Shown one piece after another: positions 18,543 to 26,540 of a stretch of DNA of 45,525 nt (the stretch's first letter is position 1; the number at the start of each line of letters is the position of its first letter). Origin of the DNA: GCA-002701945 sp964442015. GTDB lineage: Bacteria; Fidelibacterota; Marinisomatia; Marinisomatales; TCS55. A program made the translations under genes and the position numbers. The notes under the pieces were generated by a model. The model made no database searches, was not told where the DNA came from, and saw nothing but the letters and a program-made list of their open reading frames with translations. The DNA is taken from the NCBI GenBank assembly GCA_964442015.1, contig CAYTYA010000006.1, forward strand, positions 1-45,525, in the 5' to 3' direction.

Positions 18543-19733
18543 ATGTCTAAAGCAAAATTTGAACGTACAAAACCCCATGTAAATATTGGCACGATAGGCC
18601 ATGTTGATCATGGTAAAACAACTTTAACAGCAGCGATTACTCAAACGCAAAGTGCTCGCGGTTTGAGCGAGGTTCGATCATTTGATAGTATTGATAATGC
18701 TCCTGAAGAACGTGAACGTGGTATCACGATTCAAACAGCTCATGTAGAATATGAGACTGAGAATCGACATTATGCGCATGTAGATTGTCCTGGACACGCA
18801 GATTATATAAAAAATATGATAACTGGTGCAGCTCAAATGGATGGTGGAGTTTTGGTGGTAAGTGCAGCAGATGGTCCTATGCCTCAGACAAGAGAGCATG
18901 TTTTATTAGCACGTCAGGTTAATGTTCCAAGTATTGTTGTTTTTATGAATAAGACAGATCAGGTAGATGATCCAGAATTAGTTGAATTGGTAGAAATGGA
19001 ATTACGTGATTTGCTTAATGAATATGATTTTCCTGGTGATGATACTCCTATTATCAAGGGAAGCGCATTGGAAGCATTAAATAATTCTAGTGATGAAAAT
19101 GCGACAAAATGCATTACAGAATTAATGGCAGCTTGCGATTCATTTATTCCAGAGCCAAAACGTGATGTAGAACGTCCTTTTTTAATGCCAGTAGAGGATG
19201 TGTTTAGCATTACTGGTCGTGGAACGGTTGGCACAGGTCGTATTGAAAGAGGAATTATAAATGTTGGTGATGAAGTTGATATTATTGGTATGGATTCTGA
19301 TACGAAATCAGTAGTAACTGGAGTAGAGATGTTCCGCAAGCTTCTTGATCAAGGTCAGGCAGGAGATAATGCGGGGTTGCTACTCCGTGGTGTTGATAAA
19401 GAAGATTTGAAGCGTGGGCAGGTTGTAGTAAAGCCAGGTAGTATTACACCTCATACAAAATTTAAAGCAAACGTGTATGTGTTAAAGAAAGATGAAGGTG
19501 GTCGCCACACTCCATTTTTTAATGGGTATCGTCCACAGTTTTATTTTCGTACAACAGATGTTACGGGTGTAGTGACATTGCCAGAAGGAACAGAAATGGT
19601 AATGCCAGGAGATAACGTAGAAATGGATGTAGAGTTAATTACAAGTATCGCAATGGATAAGGAATTACGTTTTGCGATCCGTGAAGGTGGTCGAACAGTT
19701 GGCGCTGGTGTGGTTACAGAAATAAAGGAATAG
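18543..19733 (+). CDS. tuf: Elongation factor Tu (right copy, upstream of rpsJ)
   Basis: Identical to 3104-4294. This one corresponds to tufA, between fusA and the S10 operon. Duplicate tuf genes kept identical by gene conversion are well known in bacteria, so of the four repeated genes only tuf is expected to be present twice. The stop codon is one base before the rpsJ ATG, so str and S10 operons run on without a gap. Confidence 0.98.
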   Translation: MSKAKFERTKPHVNIGTIGHVDHGKTTLTAAITQTQSARGLSEVRSFDSIDNAPEERERGITIQTAHVEYETENRHYAHVDCPGHADYIKNMITGAAQMDGGVLVVSAADGPMPQTREHVLLARQVNVPSIVVFMNKTDQVDDPELVELVEMELRDLLNEYDFPGDDTPIIKGSALEALNNSSDENATKCITELMAACDSFIPEPKRDVERPFLMPVEDVFSITGRGTVGTGRIERGIINVGDEVDIIGMDSDTKSVVTGVEMFRKLLDQGQAGDNAGLLLRGVDKEDLKRGQVVVKPGSITPHTKFKANVYVLKKDEGGRHTPFFNGYRPQFYFRTTDVTGVVTLPEGTEMVMPGDNVEMDVELITSIAMDKELRFAIREGGRTVGAGVVTEIKE

Positions 19734-19734
19734 A

Positions 19735-20043
19735 ATGGCACATCAGATAATTAGAATAAGTTTAAAAGCTTATGATCATTCTTTATTAGATAAATCGACA
19801 GAAAAGATTGTGAAAACAGCAAAATCCACTGGCGCAGTAATATCTGGTCCTATACCTTTGCCAACTCATAGAACTATCTATACGGTATTGAGGTCTCCTT
19901 TTGTAAATAAAAAATCTAGAGAGCAATTTCAGACACATATTCATAAACGGATTGTAGATATTATTAATTCTACTCCTAAAACTGTAGAATCATTAATGAA
20001 ACTAGACTTGCCTGCTGGAGTTGATATAGAGATTAAGGTTTAG
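19735..20043 (+). CDS. rpsJ: 30S ribosomal protein S10
   Basis: uS10, a 30S head protein that also works as NusE in transcription antitermination. It has 102 aa. Conserved segments are IRISLKAYDHSLLD, GPIPLPTHRTIYTVLRSP and the C-terminal LPAGVDIEIKV. It begins one base after tuf, with GGAAT acting at best as a weak ribosome binding site. It opens the S10 gene cluster. Confidence 0.98.
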   Translation: MAHQIIRISLKAYDHSLLDKSTEKIVKTAKSTGAVISGPIPLPTHRTIYTVLRSPFVNKKSREQFQTHIHKRIVDIINSTPKTVESLMKLDLPAGVDIEIKV

Positions 20044-20048
20044 TTATT

Positions 20049-20666
20049 ATGAGAGGGCTAATAGCAAAAAAAATGGGCATGTCTCAAGTATTTGATGAAA
20101 ATGGATCTGCAGTTCCTGTTACTATTCTTCAGGCAGGTCCTTGTAGTGTTACTCAGGTAAAAACTTTAGATAATGATGGATACGATGCGGTACAAATCGC
20201 TTATGGAGATAAAAAAGAGAAGAATACGAATAAGCCATTAAAGGGTCACTTTAAGAAAGCTGGCGTAGATCCAACAAGATTTATAGTTGAATTTGATACT
20301 GTTCATGGATTCGATTATAAATTGGGTCAAGTTTTTAATTCCTCCATATTTAAAGAAGGTGATTTAGTTAAGGTAACTGGAACATCTAAGGGGAGAGGAT
20401 TTTCAGGGGTTATGAAAAGACATGGATTTGCTGGAGGCCCTAAAACACATGGTCAAAGAGAGCATCCGCGTTCTGCGGGATCTATTGGTCAGGCCTCTGA
20501 CCCTTCAAGAGTTTTTAAAGGCATGAAAATGGCTGGACAATATGGCAATAAAAAGAAAACAGTAGAGAATTTAAAAGTGGTTAAAATAGATTTAGAGAAT
20601 AATTATATTTTTGTAAAAGGAGCTGTTCCTGGTTCAAATAATGGTATGGTGATTGTGAATAAATAA
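20049..20666 (+). CDS. rplC: 50S ribosomal protein L3
   Basis: uL3 reaches the peptidyl-transferase centre and starts 50S assembly. It has 205 aa. The start is MRGLIAKKMGMSQVF. The GTSKGRGFSGVMKRHGFAG and GPKTHGQREHPRSAGSIG segments are typical and include the glutamine that PrmB methylates in some bacteria. It is five bases after rpsJ. Confidence 0.98.
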   Translation: MRGLIAKKMGMSQVFDENGSAVPVTILQAGPCSVTQVKTLDNDGYDAVQIAYGDKKEKNTNKPLKGHFKKAGVDPTRFIVEFDTVHGFDYKLGQVFNSSIFKEGDLVKVTGTSKGRGFSGVMKRHGFAGGPKTHGQREHPRSAGSIGQASDPSRVFKGMKMAGQYGNKKKTVENLKVVKIDLENNYIFVKGAVPGSNNGMVIVNK

Positions 20667-20668
20667 TT

Positions 20669-21295
20669 ATGGAATTGCAAGTTTTAAATAAACAGGGTAA
20701 AAAATTATCAAAAATTAATGTTGATGATTCTATTTTTGGTTTAACTCCCAATAAAGATGCTGTACATAGAGCGGTGTTATCAGAAATGGCTAATAGTCGA
20801 CAAGGTACACATTCAACTAAATCAAGAGGTATGGTCCGTGGTGGAGGAAAGAAGCCTTGGAAGCAAAAAGGTAGAGGTGTAGCGCGTGCAGGTACTAATA
20901 GTTCCCCAATATGGCGTGGTGGTGGAACTGTATTTGGTCCAGAGCCGCATAAATATGAATATAATTTACCAAAAAAGATTAAGAGGTTAGCTCGTAAGTC
21001 AGTTTTATCTCAAAAGATTAAAGATGGAAAGCTGCTTGTAATCAATGATTTTGATATAAAAAAAATAAAAACAAAAAAAATATGTCAATTATTACAAAAA
21101 TTAAAGATTGATGGAAAAATACTCTTTTTATCGTCTGAGATAGATGATAACTTGTTTTTATCGTTAAGAAATATTCCAAATATAGCTTTATTAAAAGCTA
21201 TAAGTGCAAGTACTTACGATCTTATTGATTCTGATTTTATATTGATTGATAAGAAGGGGCTTGAATTATTAAATGATGGGTTAGCGGGTAGATAA
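20669..21295 (+). CDS. rplD: 50S ribosomal protein L4
   Basis: uL4 lines the exit tunnel and in gammaproteobacteria autoregulates the S10 operon. It has 208 aa. The extended tunnel loop is present (RQGTHSTKSRGMVRGGGKKP followed by KGRGVARAGT). The C-terminal half is lysine- and isoleucine-rich and more variable. The stop overlaps the rplW start by one base. Confidence 0.96.
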   Translation: MELQVLNKQGKKLSKINVDDSIFGLTPNKDAVHRAVLSEMANSRQGTHSTKSRGMVRGGGKKPWKQKGRGVARAGTNSSPIWRGGGTVFGPEPHKYEYNLPKKIKRLARKSVLSQKIKDGKLLVINDFDIKKIKTKKICQLLQKLKIDGKILFLSSEIDDNLFLSLRNIPNIALLKAISASTYDLIDSDFILIDKKGLELLNDGLAGR

Positions 21296-21612
21296 TGAAA
21301 CATAATGATATTATAATTAGACCTTTATTTACTGAAAAAATGACACAATTAGAAGAAATTCAAAGAAAGTACGCGTTTCAGGTCAATCAAAAATCAAATA
21401 AAATTGATATTAAAAATGCGGTTGAGAATAGGTTTGATGTTGAGGTTCAAAAGGTTGCCACAATGAATCGATTAGGAAAAACTAAAGATATGACAATGAA
21501 AAGTGGTGGACGTACGATTAGAACCTCAGGTAAGAGATCTGATTGGAAAAAGGCAATAGTTACACTTAAAGAAGGTTTTAACATAGATTTAATGAAAGGT
21601 GAAATAGGATAG
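21295..21612 (+). CDS. rplW: 50S ribosomal protein L23
   Basis: uL23 lies at the tunnel exit and docks trigger factor and SRP. It has 105 aa, starting MKHNDIIIRPLFTEKMTQLE with core KYAFQVNQKSNKIDIKNAVE. It overlaps rplD by one base (TAATG) and lies six bases before rplB. Confidence 0.96.
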   Translation: MKHNDIIIRPLFTEKMTQLEEIQRKYAFQVNQKSNKIDIKNAVENRFDVEVQKVATMNRLGKTKDMTMKSGGRTIRTSGKRSDWKKAIVTLKEGFNIDLMKGEIG

Positions 21613-21618
21613 GGGTCT

Positions 21619-22446
21619 ATGGGTATTAGAATAATAAAACCTACAACACCTGGAAATCGATTTTCTACACGATCTGATTTTGAACATATAACAACAGATC
21701 AACCCGAGAAGAAACTTACTACAGCGTTGAGAAAATCTGGTGGTAGAAATAATAATGGAAGAATCACTGTGCGACATCGGGGTGGTGGACATAGGAGAAG
21801 GTATAGAATTATTGATTTTAAGCGTGACAAAATGGATATTATAGCAAAAGTAGCTACAATAGAATATGATCCAAATAGATCAGCTAATATTGCTTTGCTT
21901 CATTACGCTGATGGTGAAAAAAGATATATTCTAGCTCCTTTTGGTTTAAAAGTTGGAGATCAATTAGTTTCATCTTCATCTGCTGAATTAAAAATTGGAA
22001 ATGCATTATGCCTAAAAAATATTCCTACTGGATTAATTGTTCATAATGTTGAAATGCATCCTGGCAAGGGTGCTCAGTTAGTTAGGTCTGCTGGAACAGG
22101 TGCGCAAATTATGTCGCATGACGACGGCGGTTTTACATCTATTAAGCTACCATCTGGTGAAGTAAGATTAATTAATTCCGACTGCTATGCTGTTGTAGGG
22201 GAAGTTGGAAATAAATCTCATGAACAAATTGTAAGTGGGAAAGCAGGAAGGAGCAGATGGCTTGGTCGTAGACCAAAAGTGCGTGGCGTTGCTATGAACC
22301 CTGTTGATCATCCCATGGGTGGAGGTGAAGGTAAATCCTCAGGTGGAAGACATCCTTGTACTCCTTGGGGGAAGCCTACTAAAGGCTATAAGACTCGTAA
22401 GAAAAATAAGAAGTCCAATGCTCTTATTGTTAAGAGGAGGAAATAA
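21619..22446 (+). CDS. rplB: 50S ribosomal protein L2
   Basis: uL2 is needed for subunit joining and peptidyl-transferase function. It has 275 aa, the standard length. It includes RHRGGGHRRRYRIIDFKR and the C-terminal MNPVDHPMGGGEGKSSGG, whose histidine is the one implicated in peptidyl transfer. It ends in a lysine/arginine-rich tail and overlaps rpsS by one base. Confidence 0.98.
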   Translation: MGIRIIKPTTPGNRFSTRSDFEHITTDQPEKKLTTALRKSGGRNNNGRITVRHRGGGHRRRYRIIDFKRDKMDIIAKVATIEYDPNRSANIALLHYADGEKRYILAPFGLKVGDQLVSSSSAELKIGNALCLKNIPTGLIVHNVEMHPGKGAQLVRSAGTGAQIMSHDDGGFTSIKLPSGEVRLINSDCYAVVGEVGNKSHEQIVSGKAGRSRWLGRRPKVRGVAMNPVDHPMGGGEGKSSGGRHPCTPWGKPTKGYKTRKKNKKSNALIVKRRK

Positions 22447-22715
22447 TGTCTCGGTCGTTAAAAAAAGGTCCCTATGTTGATGAAAAACTTGAAAATAAAC
22501 TTGTAAGTATGAGCGGATCTAAAAAAAAGAAAATCCTGAAGACATGGTCTAGAAGATCAATAATAACTCCAAATTTTGTAGGGCACACTATAGCTGTGCA
22601 TAATGGAAATAAATTTATACCAGTTTTTGTTTCAGAAAACATGGTTGGTCATAAATTAGGTGAGTTTGCGCCAACTCGTACTTTTAGAATGCATTCGGGT
22701 GATAGAAAGAGCTAA
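22446..22715 (+). CDS. rpsS: 30S ribosomal protein S19
   Basis: uS19 sits in the 30S head with S13 and contacts the A-site finger. It has 89 aa, starting MSRSLKKGPYVDEKL. The conserved TWSRRSIITPNFVGHTIAVH and GHKLGEFAPTRTF segments are present. It is two bases from rplV. Confidence 0.98.
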   Translation: MSRSLKKGPYVDEKLENKLVSMSGSKKKKILKTWSRRSIITPNFVGHTIAVHNGNKFIPVFVSENMVGHKLGEFAPTRTFRMHSGDRKS

Positions 22716-22717
22716 TC

Positions 22718-23062
22718 ATGGAAGCAAAATCAATTAGTAAATATATAAAGCAGTCACCTAAGAAAGTTAGGATCGTTCTTGATAAAATAAGAGGTAAGAA
22801 AGTCGGGTTCGCTTTAGACTATCTTCATTTTTCTCCATTAAAAGCTTCTTATGTGACAGAAAAGACCGTTAGGTCAGCTGTTGCAAATTTAATGCAGTCA
22901 AACGAACCTGCGAATGTAGATCCGGATTCATTTACTATTAAGGAAGCTTTTGCAGATGGCGGGCCTCATTTAAAGAGATTTAGAGCAGCTTCTATGGGTA
23001 GGATATCAAAGTTAAATAAGCCTACTAGTCATTTAACGATTGTAATTAGCGATGATTCGTAG
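22718..23062 (+). CDS. rplV: 50S ribosomal protein L22
   Basis: uL22 has a globular part and a long beta-hairpin that narrows the exit tunnel. It has 114 aa, with SPKKVRIVLDKIRGKKV near the N terminus and the hairpin tip LKRFRAASMGRISKLNKPTS. No macrolide-associated deletion is evident in the hairpin. Confidence 0.97.
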   Translation: MEAKSISKYIKQSPKKVRIVLDKIRGKKVGFALDYLHFSPLKASYVTEKTVRSAVANLMQSNEPANVDPDSFTIKEAFADGGPHLKRFRAASMGRISKLNKPTSHLTIVISDDS

Positions 23063-23073
23063 GAGGTAAAATT

Positions 23074-23703
23074 TTGGGTCAAAAAACACATCCGATAGGC
23101 TTTAGGTTATCAGTTAATAAGAACTGGAGATCTAATTGGTTTGCAGAAAAAGATTTTCCATCAGAGCTTGAAGAAGACGTTAAAATAAGAAAATATTTAA
23201 AACATAGATTGCCAAATGCTGGGGTTTCTAGAGTAGAGATAAGTAGAACATCAAAAGTTGTAACTGTGACAATTTTTACTGCACGACCAGGTATCGTTAT
23301 TGGAAAAGGTGGAGAAGAAGTGTCTCGTTTAAAAGCAGAGGTTGGGCAATTAACAAGTAAAGACGTACAAGTGAATATATCGGAAATAAAAAGACCAGAA
23401 TTAGATGCTGCTTTGGTTGGGGCGAATATAGCGCACCAGCTAGTTAAAAAGATATCGTATAGAAGGGTTGTAAGTAAAGCAATACAGGCTACCATTAGAA
23501 TGGGTGCCCAAGGGATAAGAGTGAATGTAGCTGGTCGATTAGGTGGTTCGGAAATTGCAAGAAGTGAGAAATTTGCTGAAGGAAGAATTCCATTACATAC
23601 TCTAAGGGCAGATATAGATTATGCTTTAACTGAGGCTCAGACTTCATATGGAATCATTGGTATAAAAGTATGGATATGCATGGGAGCAAATAAAAATGCT
23701 TGA
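23074..23703 (+). CDS. rpsC: 30S ribosomal protein S3
   Basis: uS3 is at the mRNA entry and has helicase-related residues. It has 209 aa. The start is TTG, eight bases after a perfect AGGAGG, and gives the canonical MGQKTHPIGFRL. The KH domain shows PGIVIGKGGEEV, and the C-terminal domain includes GRLGGSEIARSEKFAEGRIP. It overlaps rplP by eight bases. Confidence 0.98.
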   Translation: MGQKTHPIGFRLSVNKNWRSNWFAEKDFPSELEEDVKIRKYLKHRLPNAGVSRVEISRTSKVVTVTIFTARPGIVIGKGGEEVSRLKAEVGQLTSKDVQVNISEIKRPELDAALVGANIAHQLVKKISYRRVVSKAIQATIRMGAQGIRVNVAGRLGGSEIARSEKFAEGRIPLHTLRADIDYALTEAQTSYGIIGIKVWICMGANKNA

Positions 23704-24109
23704 ACCAAAAAAAGTAAAATATCGTCGTCACCATAGAGGTAATAGGCGAGGAATGGCTAGTCGTGGAAGCCATGTTACTTTTGGAAGTTATGGATTGAAA
23801 GCGGTAACTCCTGGATGGATAACTTCCAGACAGATTGAAGCTGCTCGAATAACAATATCTAGAGTAGTACGTAAAACTGGAAAGATGTGGATAAGAATAT
23901 TTCCAGATAAGCCAATTACAAAAAAACCTGCAGAAACTCGTATGGGTAAAGGGAAAGGTACCCCAGAATACTGGGTTGCTGTAGTTAAACCAGGTAGAGT
24001 GCTATTTGAAGTTGAAGGAGTGAGTGAAGAAGAAGCTGAAGAAGGATTCCGTAGAGCAAGTCATAAACTACCTATTAAAACAAAGTTTGCTGTTAGAAGA
24101 GAGAGCTAA
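23696..24109 (+). CDS. rplP: 50S ribosomal protein L16
   Basis: uL16 organises the A-site tRNA pocket and is a late-assembly 50S protein. It has 137 aa, with KYRRHHRGNRRGMASRGSHV at the start, ITSRQIEAARI and PAETRMGKGKGTPEYWVAVV. The ATG is inside the end of rpsC, implying translational coupling. Confidence 0.98.
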   Translation: MLEPKKVKYRRHHRGNRRGMASRGSHVTFGSYGLKAVTPGWITSRQIEAARITISRVVRKTGKMWIRIFPDKPITKKPAETRMGKGKGTPEYWVAVVKPGRVLFEVEGVSEEEAEEGFRRASHKLPIKTKFAVRRES

Positions 24110-24115
24110 ATAATT

Positions 24116-24337
24116 ATGAAAAAGAATGAATTAAATGATATGACTGTCTCTGAGTTGGAAGTTAAGTTAAAGGATGATTTAGATTCATTGCAAAATTTTC
24201 GTTTTCAAAAAGCACTTCAACAGCTTGAAGATCCTTCACAGCTAAGAAATGTAAAAAAAGAAATAGCTCAATTAAAGACAGTTCTTAGGGAGTATGATTT
24301 AGGTATTCGCAATGATAAAAAGATGAAAGAACAATAA
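24116..24337 (+). CDS. rpmC: 50S ribosomal protein L29
   Basis: uL29 is a small helical hairpin near the tunnel exit. It has 73 aa. The pattern MTVSELEVKLKDDLDSLQNF, then QLEDPSQLRNVKKEIAQLKT, is characteristic of the family. The stop overlaps the rpsQ start by one base (TAATG). Confidence 0.96.
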   Translation: MKKNELNDMTVSELEVKLKDDLDSLQNFRFQKALQQLEDPSQLRNVKKEIAQLKTVLREYDLGIRNDKKMKEQ

Positions 24338-24585
24338 TGACTGAAATAAGAAAAAGACAAAAACTAGTTGGTGAAGTAGTAAGTGAAAAAATGCAAAAAA
24401 CAGTAGTGGTCAATGTTACTAAAAAAATTCCGCATCCTCTTTATGGAAAATATGTAAACCGATCTAAAAAATATATGGCTCATATAGGATCTGTTGAAGC
24501 AAATATTGGTAATATAGTAGAAATCAGACTAATACCTCCGATGAGTAAAAATAAAAGATGGTTAGTTAGTAAAGTGATAAGGTAA
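24337..24585 (+). CDS. rpsQ: 30S ribosomal protein S17
   Basis: uS17 is a primary 16S-binding OB-fold protein. It has 82 aa, with KLVGEVVSEKMQKTVVVNV and KKIPHPLYGKYVNRSKKYMA matching the family core, and ends VEIRLIPPMSKNKRWLVSKV. It follows rpmC with a one-base overlap. Confidence 0.97.
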   Translation: MTEIRKRQKLVGEVVSEKMQKTVVVNVTKKIPHPLYGKYVNRSKKYMAHIGSVEANIGNIVEIRLIPPMSKNKRWLVSKVIR

Positions 24586-24604
24586 AAATTATTTATATAA
24601 TAAT

Positions 24605-24973
24605 ATGATTCAACAAGAAACAAGATTAAAAGTAGCCGATAATTCTGGGGCAAAAGAGATATTGTGCTTCAAAATATTAGGTGGGTCTAAAAGAAGGTAT
24701 GCATCTTTAGGTGATTTAATAGTGGTATCTGTTAAAAGTGCTATTCCTGGTGGCGCAGTTAAAAAAGGAGATGTTACGCGAGCTGTAGTAGTTAGAACAA
24801 GAAAAGAAGTTAGAAGAAATGATGGGTCATATATTCGATTTGATGATAATGCAGCCGTACTTCTAACAGAAGCTGGTGAGCCAAGAGGAACACGTATATT
24901 TGGACCTGTTGCCAGAGAATTGCGTGATAGTGGTTATATGAAAATTGTATCTATGGCTCCTGAGGTAATGTGA
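24605..24973 (+). CDS. rplN: 50S ribosomal protein L14
   Basis: uL14 forms bridges at the subunit interface and is the target of the silencing factor RsfS. It has 122 aa, starting MIQQETRLKVADNSGAKEIL, with SAIPGGAVKKGDV and ARELRDSGYMKIVSMAPEVM. The 19-base gap before it marks the usual S10/spc operon boundary, with no terminator visible. Confidence 0.98.
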   Translation: MIQQETRLKVADNSGAKEILCFKILGGSKRRYASLGDLIVVSVKSAIPGGAVKKGDVTRAVVVRTRKEVRRNDGSYIRFDDNAAVLLTEAGEPRGTRIFGPVARELRDSGYMKIVSMAPEVM

Positions 24974-25281
24974 TGAATCTACGTAAAGGAATGCTGGTAA
25001 GGGTGATTAAGGGTAATCATAAAGGATCTGAAGGTAAATTATTATTTGTTTTTCCTAAGGAAAACAGAGCAATTGTTGAAGGGGTGAATATGGTTAAACA
25101 TTCAGTTCGTCCTACACAAGAAAACCCTAGTGGTGGTTTTTCTGAAAAAGAAGCACCAATAAATTTATCAAATCTCATGGTTGTTCAAAAGGGTGAGGTT
25201 ACGCGTATAGGATATAAAATTCTAAGTGATGGATCAAAAGTTCGGATATCTTTGAAAACAGGTCAGGAAATTGAGGTATAA
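24973..25281 (+). CDS. rplX: 50S ribosomal protein L24
   Basis: uL24 is an assembly initiator on 23S rRNA with a KOW motif (LRKGMLVRVIKGNHKGSEGK). I take ATG at 24973, which overlaps the rplN stop as TGATG, giving 102 aa. An in-frame GTG three bases earlier is possible but less likely. ENRAIVEGVNMVKHSVRPTQ is the conserved mid-segment. Confidence 0.96.
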   Translation: MNLRKGMLVRVIKGNHKGSEGKLLFVFPKENRAIVEGVNMVKHSVRPTQENPSGGFSEKEAPINLSNLMVVQKGEVTRIGYKILSDGSKVRISLKTGQEIEV

Positions 25282-25283
25282 TT

Positions 25284-25937
25284 ATGGCTTCTGAAAAAAA
25301 GTCAGTCTCTAAAAAGAATGCTAAGAGCAGCAAGAAGTCAACAAAAACTAAAGTTGTAACCTATGTACCCAATCTGCGGAAGCATTATTTAGAAAGTATT
25401 ACACCTAAATTAATTGAGAGATTTAATTATACAAACCCTATGCAGGTACCTAAGTTAACAACTATATCAATCAATATGGGTGTGGGTGATGCAAAAGTTA
25501 ATCCGAAAGCTTTGGAAAGTGCTGTCGAAGAATTATCTTTAATTTCCGGTCAAAAGCCTATTATAACCTTATCAAGAAAAGATATATCAAACTTTAAAAT
25601 TAGAAGAGGGTTTCCTGTTGGTTGCAAAGTCACTATTAGAGGGAATAGAATGTATGAATTTCTTGAACGTCTAATTACTGTTGCTATGCCTAGAACGAGA
25701 GATTTTAGAGGGCTTTCTTTTAAATCATTTGATAAAAGGGGAAACTATAACTTTGGAGTAACAGAGCAGATTATTTTTACAGAAATAAACTATGATAAAA
25801 TAGATAGCGTAAGAGGAATGGATATAAATATTGTTACTACTGCAAAATCAGATAGTGAGGCTTATTGGCTACTCAAAGAATTTGGATTTCCACTAAGAGA
25901 AAAACCGGTTAAGGAAGAAATGTCTGAGGTTGATTAA
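25284..25937 (+). CDS. rplE: 50S ribosomal protein L5 with lysine-rich N-terminal extension
   Basis: uL5 binds 5S rRNA and contacts P-site tRNA. The family core begins near residue 31 (LRKHYLE) and is normal: FNYTNPMQVPKL, INMGVGDAKVNPKAL, RGFPVGCKVTIRG, RDFRGLSFKSFDKRGNYNFG. The protein is 217 aa against a usual length of about 180. The surplus is mainly a roughly 29-residue Lys/Ser-rich N-terminal tail, plus a short acidic C-terminal tail. The start is ATG two bases after the rplX stop. No good internal start exists at the core boundary, so the tail is probably translated. Confidence 0.95.
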   Translation: MASEKKSVSKKNAKSSKKSTKTKVVTYVPNLRKHYLESITPKLIERFNYTNPMQVPKLTTISINMGVGDAKVNPKALESAVEELSLISGQKPIITLSRKDISNFKIRRGFPVGCKVTIRGNRMYEFLERLITVAMPRTRDFRGLSFKSFDKRGNYNFGVTEQIIFTEINYDKIDSVRGMDINIVTTAKSDSEAYWLLKEFGFPLREKPVKEEMSEVD

Positions 25938-26122
25938 TGGCAAAAAAATCATTAATACATAAAGCAAAACAAAAACCAAAATTTTCTACAAGAAGATACA
26001 ATAGGTGTTTTAATTGTGGGCGTCCAACAGCTTATATGAGAAAATTTGGTTTATGTAGAATTTGTTTTAGAGAGATGGCTCTTAAAGGTGAAATACCTGG
26101 AGTTACTAAGGCTAGTTGGTAG
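25937..26122 (+). CDS. rpsN: 30S ribosomal protein S14, zinc-binding (type Z)
   Basis: uS14 stabilises the 30S head. At 61 aa it is the short zinc form, with ligands C24, C27, C40 and C43 (CFNC...CRIC). The family C terminus GEIPGVTKASW is intact. It overlaps the rplE stop by one base. Confidence 0.98.
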   Translation: MAKKSLIHKAKQKPKFSTRRYNRCFNCGRPTAYMRKFGLCRICFREMALKGEIPGVTKASW

Positions 26123-26136
26123 AGGAGATATAAATT

Positions 26137-26535
26137 ATGACAATGACAGATCCTACAGCTGATTTACTTACAAGAATCCGAAATGGGTTAGCTGTGAATA
26201 AACGTTGGGTTGATATACCTTCATCAAAAATGAAGAAACGTATTGTTTTTATACTTAAAGAAGAAAAATATATTGATGATTTTATTTATGTTAAAGATGG
26301 TATGAATGAATTTATTAGGATTTTTCTGAAATATGATTATAAAGGGAAATCGGTTATTACTGAAATTAATAGAGTTAGCAAACCTGGATATAGAGTATAT
26401 GTTGCTTGTTCAAAAATACCAAAAGTTCTAGATGGGCTTGGTGTTTCTATCTTATCTACTTCAAAAGGAGTATTGTCTAATAAGGTAGCGAAAAAATTAG
26501 GCGTTGGCGGCGAGATTTTATGTAATATTTGGTAA
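26137..26535 (+). CDS. rpsH: 30S ribosomal protein S8
   Basis: uS8 is a primary 16S binder and, in E. coli, the spc-operon repressor. It has 132 aa, starting MTMTDPTADLLTRIRNG, with the C-terminal RNA-binding signature LDGLGVSILSTSKGVLSN and GGEILCNIW. A GAGGAGAT site precedes the ATG. Confidence 0.98.
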   Translation: MTMTDPTADLLTRIRNGLAVNKRWVDIPSSKMKKRIVFILKEEKYIDDFIYVKDGMNEFIRIFLKYDYKGKSVITEINRVSKPGYRVYVACSKIPKVLDGLGVSILSTSKGVLSNKVAKKLGVGGEILCNIW

Positions 26536-26540
26536 AAGTG

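Larger units (their letters stand above)
15440..19739. repeat. Right copy of a perfect 4.3 kb direct repeat
   Basis: Second copy of the block at 1-4300. It sits in the expected chromosomal context, continuous with full-length rpoC upstream and rpsJ downstream. If one copy of rpsL-rpsG-fusA is artefactual, this is the one to keep, because both of its flanks are complete here. Confidence 0.97.

Noticed and set aside
24585..24605. Promoter at the S10/spc boundary
   Set aside because: Only 19 bases of AT-rich spacer, too short for a full promoter and with no terminator upstream.
26529..26540. TTG start four codons upstream for L6
   Set aside because: It overlaps rpsH, and the family start MSRIGKQPI is encoded at 26541.
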